A stretch of DNA of 41,959 nucleotides from Saprospira grandis DSM 2844 (lineage in GTDB: Bacteria > Bacteroidota > Bacteroidia > Chitinophagales > Saprospiraceae), in contig CAMDAB010000016.1 in the NCBI GenBank assembly GCA_945888475.1, positions 1-41,959 of the forward strand. Direction: 5' to 3'. Each line of letters begins with the position of its first letter. The stretch's first letter is position 1. Shown here piece after piece: positions 35,822 through 41,959 of this stretch. Both the position numbers and the translations under genes were made by a program. The notes below the pieces were generated by a model. The model was not told the DNA's origin. It saw nothing but the letters and a program-made list of their open reading frames with translations, and did not search any database.

Positions 35822-35829
35822 CAAAGTTA
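35822..35829 (-). promoter_or_regulatory. Bacteroidota -7 box (TAACTTTG) for the cupin-CHAT operon
   Basis: A minus-strand TAnnTTTG match 40 bases before the cupin start codon. No clear -33 box. Confidence 0.45.
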
Positions 35830-35874
35830 GCTTTTTAGTAAACAGTTTTAGTAATCATTTAAGTAAAAATTTTC

Positions 35875-35882
35875 TAATTTTG
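35875..35882 (+). promoter_or_regulatory. Bacteroidota -7 box (TAATTTTG)
   Basis: A plus-strand TAnnTTTG match 67 bases before the gene at 35950, divergent from the cupin promoter. Confidence 0.45.
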
Positions 35883-35949
35883 TCAATCTTACACTTAAAG
35901 ACATATCGTTATTTTAAGCGCAATCAAAGTAAAACTAAATTACTAAATT

Positions 35950-36567
35950 ATGAAAAACAGCATCTTTCTTCTAATTATTTGCATTTTAGGGTTCAATCCA
36001 ATTACTAAAGCAGACTCCCCACTTACATCTACAGATATAGCATCAGCCTACAAAAATGAACAAATTGTAATGAGTGCAGGGCTTGCCAATGGAGTCTTGA
36101 ACGATGAACTGATGCTATTTCTCAATGGAAAATCAAATCCGATTTACCTTAAAATTGCTGTGATTAACAAATTGGGATGGAATATCAATGGCAAAAATGA
36201 AGCTGAAGTTTTTTGGCAGCACCTTAAAAAAAACAATAAATTTAAAAGTATTGAAGATTTCAAAAAGAAAGGCACTGCAGAACAGCTAATCTGTTATGCT
36301 TATCTAAAAGCACTTGACAATTATAATGATGTGGAGGAAGCAATGGCCTACGCCCAAATAGCTGTAAAAAAGGACAAAAAAGCAAGTTATACAATCAACA
36401 TCATTTGTGGACTCATTGAGGCGCAATACTATTTTAATGGCAATTGGTGTATGCTTTGGAAAAGCACGAATAAGGTCAGAAATAACAAAAAACTGAATGT
36501 TGACCTTGCCCCCGAGGCTATCAAAAATATTTTTGATTATATGGATCTGTACAAAGGCGAATGTTAA
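35950..36567 (+). CDS. Exported protein of unknown function
   Basis: A 205-residue protein with a signal peptide (about 1-21, ending NPITKAD). The mature part is mainly helical, with no family I recognise. Segments such as DDELMLFLNGKSNPIYLKIAVINKLGWNINGK and EEAMAYAQIAVKKDKKAS have the look of TPR/SEL1-like helix pairs. Four cysteines are present in the mature part. A second exported-type protein gene follows after 93 bases, so they may be co-transcribed. The gene is likely real, given the clean signal peptide and promoter; its role is unknown. Confidence 0.65.
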   Translation: MKNSIFLLIICILGFNPITKADSPLTSTDIASAYKNEQIVMSAGLANGVLNDELMLFLNGKSNPIYLKIAVINKLGWNINGKNEAEVFWQHLKKNNKFKSIEDFKKKGTAEQLICYAYLKALDNYNDVEEAMAYAQIAVKKDKKASYTINIICGLIEAQYYFNGNWCMLWKSTNKVRNNKKLNVDLAPEAIKNIFDYMDLYKGEC

Positions 36568-36660
36568 TTTGATCCTGATGATTGAGTATAAAAAAGCATG
36601 TCGAAGATTATAAATATTTTCTAACGTTGAGGCGTAAACCATCCTCTGAAACTTACAATT

Positions 36661-37330
<670 letters not shown>

Positions 37331-37424
37331 ATTGCTTTTAGTGCGGGGCAAAAATAAGAACAGATTTTAAATTATCAAAATTTTAGTGCCTTATTTCACT
37401 ATTTTTAAATAAAATTTTGTGTGT

Positions 37425-39092
37425 TTAGAATAAACCCGAAATTTGCCCGTCAGCATCCACATTAATAATATTTGCAGCAGGTTCCTTCGGAAGGCCCGGC
37501 ATGGTCATTATTTCACCAGCGTAGGCAACTACAAATCCCGCTCCGGCATATAATCTTACGTCACGAACTGGATATTCAAATCCTGTTGGCGCTCCCAATA
37601 ATTTAGGATCATGCGAAAACGAATACTGAGTTTTGGCCATACAAACCGGCAAATGTCCATAGCCAAGTTCTGTATATTTTTTTAGTTTCGAAAGCGTGCC
37701 GCTCTCCCACTCGATTGAATCTGCACGATAGATTTCTTTAGCGATGGTTTCAATTTTATCTTTCAGCGGCATTTCATCTGTGTAAAGATATTTGAAGGTT
37801 GAAGGCAGCTCACAAAGTTCAACTACTTTTTCGGCCAGAGCAGCCATACCGGCACCGCCTTTGGCAAAGCCCTCGCAAAGTACTGCATCTACTCCTTTTC
37901 CGGCAGCAATTTCTCTGACAGCAGCAATCTCATCGGCACTGTCACTTGCAAACTGGTTGATGGCAACCACAACAGGCAGACCAAATTTTCTTAGATTTTC
38001 GATATGTCTTTCCAGATTAGATGCACCTTTTTTAACAGCATCTGCATTGGCTGTTTTTAAATCATCTTTTGCCATACCGCCATGCATTTTAAGCGCACGA
38101 ATAGTAGCAACTAAAACAACTGCCGATGGAACAAGGTCTGCTTTACGACATTTGATATCCAAAAACTTCTCAGCACCAAGGTCGGCTCCAAAACCAGCTT
38201 CTGTAACGACATAATCGGCAAGGTGCAGCGCAGTGCGGGTAGCTAAAATACTGTTGCAGCCATGAGCGATGTTGGCAAAGGGTCCACCGTGTATGAGCGC
38301 CGGATTATTTTCCAGCGTCTGTACAAGATTTGGTTTGAGTGCATCTTTCAAAAGTGCAGCCATAGCTCCGTTCGCCTTGAGTTCTTTGGCTCGAATATCT
38401 TTTTTGTCTGTTGATTGGCCAATGATAATATTACCCAAACGTTCTTTCAAATCGGTCAAATCGGTAGCAAGACAAAGAATTGCCATGACCTCACCTGCAA
38501 CTGTGATGTCGAATCCATCTTCGCGAGGCATACCGTTTCCTGTACCACCAAGGCCTATAACGATATCGCGCAAGCTGCGGTCGTTCATGTCCACCACCCT
38601 TCTCCAGCTGATGCGTCTGACATCAATATTCAAATCATTGCCCTGGTAAATATGATTATCAATCATAGCTGCCAAGAGATTGGTTGCTGAGGTAATTGCA
38701 TGAAAATCGCCTGTAAAATGCAGATTGATGTCCTCCATAGGCACCACCTGCACATATCCACCGCCTGCTGCGCCACCTTTTACACCAAAACAGGGTCCGA
38801 GGGATGGCTCACGCAAAGCAACTATGGCCTTTTTGCCGATATAGTTCAATCCATCGTTCAAGCCTACAGAGGTGGTTGTTTTTCCTTCTCCGGCTGCAGT
38901 TGGATTGATGGCAGTAACCAAAATCAACTTGCCTTTTGGTTTTTGCTGAACAGCCTTCAGTTCATCGTAAGATATTTTGGCTTTGTAATGCCCGTAATTT
39001 TCAACAGCATTTACGTTAATGCCAATTTTTTCTGCAATTTTAACAATAGGCTGCATATTTGCCTGCTGCGCAATTTCTATATCGGATAGCAT
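37425..39092 (-). CDS. fhs: Formate-tetrahydrofolate ligase
   Basis: A full-length 555-residue enzyme. It makes 10-formyl-tetrahydrofolate from formate, ATP and tetrahydrofolate, feeding one-carbon units to purine and other synthesis. The ATP loop is [15 protein letters not shown] (about 65-80). Other family signatures are [53 protein letters not shown] and [15 protein letters not shown]. It is cytoplasmic. It lies 35 bases after the FtsX-like permease gene on the same strand, so read-through from that gene is possible. No folD or other folate gene is in the window. Confidence 0.96.
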   Translation of the reverse strand: MLSDIEIAQQANMQPIVKIAEKIGINVNAVENYGHYKAKISYDELKAVQQKPKGKLILVTAINPTAAGEGKTTTSVGLNDGLNYIGKKAIVALREPSLGPCFGVKGGAAGGGYVQVVPMEDINLHFTGDFHAITSATNLLAAMIDNHIYQGNDLNIDVRRISWRRVVDMNDRSLRDIVIGLGGTGNGMPREDGFDITVAGEVMAILCLATDLTDLKERLGNIIIGQSTDKKDIRAKELKANGAMAALLKDALKPNLVQTLENNPALIHGGPFANIAHGCNSILATRTALHLADYVVTEAGFGADLGAEKFLDIKCRKADLVPSAVVLVATIRALKMHGGMAKDDLKTANADAVKKGASNLERHIENLRKFGLPVVVAINQFASDSADEIAAVREIAAGKGVDAVLCEGFAKGGAGMAALAEKVVELCELPSTFKYLYTDEMPLKDKIETIAKEIYRADSIEWESGTLSKLKKYTELGYGHLPVCMAKTQYSFSHDPKLLGAPTGFEYPVRDVRLYAGAGFVVAYAGEIMTMPGLPKEPAANIINVDADGQISGLF

Positions 39093-39127
39093 GGTTTGGT
39101 TATGATTAAGTTTGATTAACAGATATT

Positions 39128-40279
39128 TTAAGCTAATTTTTTTACATTTCTACTGATTACTGAATGATTGATCCAAATAAATATCAGACTAAAAACTACT
39201 CCGGTTAATATAACAGGAATTGACACAATCGGACTCAGGCTTTCGTAACCCTGGGTGACCAGGGCCGATGTAATTAGGTATTTTATGGGAAAAAGGATAG
39301 AAAAAACAGCTGCTACTATCAAAATGAAAATTGAAATTAAACGGCGGTATAATGTTTTAGTAACGCTTTGATGCTTATACCCTAGTTCCAGTAACAATTT
39401 GATACTTGCGCTCGATTGTGCAATCAGCAATTGAAAATTCAGCACAAAAACCAAGAGAGAAAGTCCAATAATAATTGCTCCAATGGCAAGCACCAATAAG
39501 ACCAATAAATTGAGGGCTGTTTTTAATTCTCCCCCGATAAGACCACCTCGGCTCAATTCAAGATCTTTTTCTTTTAGGTATTTTTCCAAATTTGTATTGT
39601 AGGGATTGTCGGTCGATGCCGCTATCTGATTTGGATTTTTCTTCTCCTGAAAACCAAACTCCTTGTTGGCATAGTTCATAAAACTTTGCGGTACAAGTAT
39701 GGAATTGATGTTTTTGGTAAAACCACAGATATACATTTTATATTTCTTGCGCTTATTGTTTCCGGAAATTTGAATATCGAAAGTAAAAGAACTGACAAAA
39801 TCGGCACTGATTTTTGGCAAACCCTGGCCTGCTCCAAAACCAAAATTATAGAGCGTAAGGTAATCGTTCGACATCACAACAGGAATCACATTATCGCCTT
39901 CTTTCCATTTAAAATCTGAAGTATCAGCATCGATAAAGGCATTGGGAATTGACTGAAAAAAAAGAATGGTAGAAAAACCAAGTTGTTTCATGTCTGCCCA
40001 AACCTCGTATCGATTCGATTCGAAAGGCTCTACCATTTTAAAAAATGGCTTTTTGCGCATTTCATCAACCTCGGATGAACTGAAACTTTTTTCACTGGTG
40101 GTGCGTACTTTCTTATTGAGGATTAGCACATTACTATCGCGCGCTCCACGAGCAAGCACCTGAACATCGAAGAATACCTGCAGCGCAAAAAGCAGCAGAA
40201 GCAGTCCGATGAAAACGCCTAATGATGCGCCCCAAATTTGCCAGGGACTTTTATTTCCCCAAAGTACTAATTTTAGCAT
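39128..40279 (-). CDS. FtsX-like permease-type membrane protein without an adjacent ATPase
   Basis: A 383-residue protein. One N-terminal helix (about 16-38, [20 protein letters not shown]) is followed by an extracytoplasmic domain (about 40-250). Three C-terminal helices (about 258-290, 308-335, 350-375) contain [24 protein letters not shown], equivalent to the conserved coupling segment of FtsX/MacB permeases. It is shorter than LolC/E. No ATP-binding gene is next to it; the nearest is at 15527. It follows the Glu-rich protein gene by 11 bases and precedes fhs by 35, so these three may be one transcript. Confidence 0.75.
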   Translation of the reverse strand: MLKLVLWGNKSPWQIWGASLGVFIGLLLLLFALQVFFDVQVLARGARDSNVLILNKKVRTTSEKSFSSSEVDEMRKKPFFKMVEPFESNRYEVWADMKQLGFSTILFFQSIPNAFIDADTSDFKWKEGDNVIPVVMSNDYLTLYNFGFGAGQGLPKISADFVSSFTFDIQISGNNKRKKYKMYICGFTKNINSILVPQSFMNYANKEFGFQEKKNPNQIAASTDNPYNTNLEKYLKEKDLELSRGGLIGGELKTALNLLVLLVLAIGAIIIGLSLLVFVLNFQLLIAQSSASIKLLLELGYKHQSVTKTLYRRLISIFILIVAAVFSILFPIKYLITSALVTQGYESLSPIVSIPVILTGVVFSLIFIWINHSVISRNVKKLA

Positions 40280-40290
40280 AAGAAAGGCTT

Positions 40291-41133
40291 TTAAAGATAT
40301 CTTCTGCGAATTAGTTTTACAAATTCACGGGCAGCAGTCTTTTTCTCTTTCGAGAGCCAGTTATATTGTTCAATAAGATTATATTCTATATAACTTCTGG
40401 CTTTGTCGAAATAACCAGCTTTATTGAAAAAACTTACTGCATCTGTAAATTTAGCATTTTCGCCTCCGAAAAGTTCTCTGGTATAAAGTAATTTTTCATT
40501 AACGCCCAAAACTTTAGATAAATCAGAAACAGGAGATTCGCTAAGTTTTGCTGCAAGGTCTGTGGCCTGTTTGAACACAAAAAGTTCATCAAAATCGGGG
40601 TTGAATTCGAATTCCTCCTGTTTTGCGATGGGCGCTACTATTTCATTTTGTATAGGCAGTTCAACTTTTTCAACCTTTGGACTTTCCTCAATTTTTGCTG
40701 TTTCTTTAACTACAGACTGCTCAACAAGTTCTACCACCTTTGTCTCAAACACAGGAACTTCTTTTTCTTCAACGGGCCTAACAATTTCTACTTTTTCATC
40801 GATTTGAGCAAGAGGCTTTTGTATTAGCTCAGGCTGATTCTCTACAACTTCAGGTACAATTGTTTTTATTGGCTCTGGTTCAAGTTTTTTCTCCACTTGT
40901 TCTTCTTTGGCAAAGACAATTTGAGATTTTTCTTTCAGAACTGTTGTTTCGACCTTTTGTACTGGTTCAACTTTTTTGTTCATTTCGGCATATAGCACTG
41001 CTTCGTAAAATTCTCTAAGCTGCATCAGCAGTACATCTCTGTCTAATGCTGAAACAGTACCTCTGAGAGAGGATAAAAATTCATAATAACGGTTTAGTTT
41101 ATCAATCCGCGATTTGATGTCTTCTAAATTCAT
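40291..41133 (-). CDS. Cytoplasmic protein with a Glu/Val/Pro/Lys-rich middle
   Basis: A 280-residue protein with no signal peptide. The N-terminal ~55 residues form a helical domain (IKSRIDKLNRYYEFLSSLRG). The middle (about 58-190) is low-complexity with repeats of the form PVQKVE, KVEIVRPVEEKEVPVF and VEKVELPIQ. The C-terminal ~90 residues are a conserved-looking helical domain (SPVSDLSKVLGVNEKLLYTRE, then SFFNKAGYFDKARSYIEYNLI and EKKTAAREFVKLIRRRYL). The layout suggests two folded ends joined by a flexible linker. I do not recognise a function. It heads a likely transcript with the FtsX-like gene; TATCTTTC (41161-41168, minus strand) may be its -7 box. Confidence 0.75.
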   Translation of the reverse strand: MNLEDIKSRIDKLNRYYEFLSSLRGTVSALDRDVLLMQLREFYEAVLYAEMNKKVEPVQKVETTVLKEKSQIVFAKEEQVEKKLEPEPIKTIVPEVVENQPELIQKPLAQIDEKVEIVRPVEEKEVPVFETKVVELVEQSVVKETAKIEESPKVEKVELPIQNEIVAPIAKQEEFEFNPDFDELFVFKQATDLAAKLSESPVSDLSKVLGVNEKLLYTRELFGGENAKFTDAVSFFNKAGYFDKARSYIEYNLIEQYNWLSKEKKTAAREFVKLIRRRYL

Positions 41134-41411
41134 AGTCTTTTTATTTTTTACAAAAAAAACGAAAGATAAATGATTTTATGGTGATTTGTGTAGAAATTTC
41201 GGCAAAAAAACTTGGCTATTTTACACAAGTCTTTATATTGCTCTAACTAAAATCTTTATGTTCTGTGGTGAATTTTACGCATTTCTCTCAACCAGGCTAT
41301 TTTCACGCAAAGGCTTACCAAGTAGAAATTATGATCTCGTCTATCGGACGAGAAGAAATTAGAATTATTTTGTGATATCTGTGGCCATCTGTGGTGAAAT
41401 TTAACGTTGTG
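41134..41411. other. Gene-free spacer before the right-hand repeats
   Basis: AT-rich, no gene. It contains a small perfect hairpin CTCGTC-TATCG-GACGAG (41336-41352). Just before the repeats stands GTGATATCTGTGGCCATCTGTGGTGAAATT (in part at 41372-41401), whose ATCTGTGGTGAAATT also follows the family-2 copy near 1385-1400. Confidence 0.6.
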
Positions 41412-41550
41412 GCGGCATTAAAATACCGCACTCCTTCGGTATTGTTTTTCACAAAGGCTAATGCCGTTTGGAAAAATTTTCTACTGCGGCATTAAAATAC
41501 CGCGCTCCTCTGCTGGGGTTTTTCTCAAAGGCTAAAGCCGTTTGGAAAAA
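41412..41550 (+). repeat. Dispersed repeat family 2, two tandem copies
   Basis: Copies at 41412-41475 and 41486-41550 each start GCGGCATTAAAATACCGC and end GCCGTTTGGAAAAA, matching 1298-1365. Between copies the middle is variable (CTTCGGTATTG against TCTGCTGGGG). Confidence 0.85.
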
Positions 41551-41625
41551 ATCTTTCCTCTTTCACCCTTTTATCCTTTAATCTAATTAGAACACAGATC
41601 TGGACTTTGTCCTATAAAAATCAAA

Positions 41626-41715
41626 CTGATTCACACAGATTTTTTAGTGGTCAATACAGATGCGTACAGATTAACTACGTTGATACAGATTTAAACAGAT
41701 TGACCGACTTGGCTA
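41626..41715 (+). repeat. Dispersed repeat family 1, copy 2
   Basis: Same orientation and similar length as 1147-1235. TTCACACAGAT, TTTTTAGTGGTCAATAC, TTAACTACGTTGAT and GATTGACCGACTTGGCTAA are shared. Confidence 0.8.
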
Positions 41716-41758
41716 AGGACTTATAATCCGCGGGCAGCTATAATTTTCTCACAGGAAG

Positions 41759-41811
41759 AAAAATCCGAAGGATTTTGAACAACCCCATCGGGGTCAAATA
41801 TTAGTAACAGA
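41759..41811 (+). repeat. Dispersed repeat family 3, truncated copy
   Basis: AAAATCCGAAGGATTTTGAAC, CCCCATCGGGGTC and AAATATTAGTAACAGA match 1458-1485 and the inverted copy at 4702-4799. The second half (CCCCGTCAGG part) is missing; sequence of a putative insertion element begins instead. Confidence 0.8.
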
Positions 41812-41815
41812 TGAC

Positions 41816-41883
41816 TTGTCCTAAAATAGGTTTACACAAAAAGTGTAAAAATGAAAGTAAAAAGTAAAGTTATTTTAGGACAA
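41816..41883. mobile_element. Putative left end of an insertion sequence
   Basis: TTGTCCTAAAATA (41816-41828) and TATTTTAGGACAA (41871-41883) are a perfect 13-bp inverted repeat; the second lies inside the start of the next gene. A 7-bp hairpin TTTACAC-AAAAA-GTGTAAA (41831-41849) sits just before the ATG. The element begins where a dispersed repeat is cut off, as expected for an insertion, but the right end is outside the window. Confidence 0.5.
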
Positions 41884-41959
41884 TGGATAGAAAATAGGTT
41901 ATTTCTGTCGAAAGAACAAAAGCGGATAATCATTGAAGATTATTTATCTGGTAAAGAAA
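41851..41959 (+). CDS. Probable transposase N-terminus, 3' partial
   Basis: An open frame from ATG to the window edge, 36 complete codons, reading MKVKSKVILGQWIENRLFLS and then KEQKRIIIEDYLSGKE. The helix-turn-helix-like start with RIIIEDYLSGK resembles the DNA-binding N-terminus of IS3-type OrfA/transposase proteins of Bacteroidota. The hairpin directly before the ATG could limit translation, as found in several insertion sequences. The assignment rests on a short stretch and on context. Confidence 0.5.
   Translation, partial: MKVKSKVILGQWIENRLFLSKEQKRIIIEDYLSGKE

Noticed and set aside
38269-39089. Long open frames antisense to fhs
   Set aside because: The minus-strand formate-tetrahydrofolate ligase is unambiguous; the antisense frames are codon-bias shadows.

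Overview
The window reads as a chromosomal segment of a member of the Bacteroidota. The evidence is an AT-rich genome, upstream boxes of the Bacteroidota type (TAnnTTTG, twice with an upstream TTTG at 19 to 20 nt), little sign of Shine-Dalgarno sites, a secreted protease with a type IX secretion (Por) C-terminal domain, and Bacteroidota-type versions of aconitase, acyl-CoA carboxylase, FtsX/LolD-like transporters, WG-repeat and CHAT proteins. I cannot name a genus; an environmental lineage is likely.

Layout. 0-5.2 kb is accessory: the 3' part of a DUF4157 (eCIS-core) protein with a nuclease-like tail, a repeat-filled spacer, a broken Abi gene fused to the tail of a broken AlbA_2-type gene, a PhzF-family enzyme, an orphan gyrase-B-like ATPase domain, and a second repeat-filled spacer. 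5.2-13.3 kb carries exported proteins: a papain-like peptidase, an LRR/WG-repeat protein, a lone nucleotidyltransferase, a 1357-residue subtilisin-like protease with PKD domains and sorting signal, and a NamZ-like muramidase. 13.4-17.8 kb holds an FtsX-type permease, its LolD-like ATPase (separated by a word-repeat spacer) and an acyl-CoA carboxylase carboxyltransferase. 17.9-24.1 kb is a defence-type island: a DUF1016 nuclease between two perfect 49-bp direct repeats with truncated paralogue ends on both sides, an AAA_14/DUF4143 ATPase, and a single-chain MmeI-like restriction-modification enzyme.

24.1-41.1 kb is mostly conserved backbone: a beta-CASP metallo-hydrolase, a CruF-like carotenoid protein, a two-module lipocalin-like protein, aconitase, two small membrane proteins, a ureohydrolase, a DEDDh exonuclease, a TPR-CHAT protein with a cupin gene just upstream, two small unknown proteins, tRNA-Met, formate-tetrahydrofolate ligase, an FtsX-like permease and a Glu/Val/Pro-rich protein. 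The last 800 bases repeat the same dispersed repeat families found near the left end, and one copy is interrupted by what looks like the start of an insertion sequence running off the window.

The most unusual items are the 49-bp-repeat-bounded DUF1016 module with its collapsed tandem array, the MmeI-like enzyme beside it, the orphan GyrB-like domain with a substituted Mg-ligand position, the candidate eCIS effector at the left edge, and the mosaic repeat blocks that bracket the window. Everything here comes from reading the sequence and from family knowledge; no database search was run.
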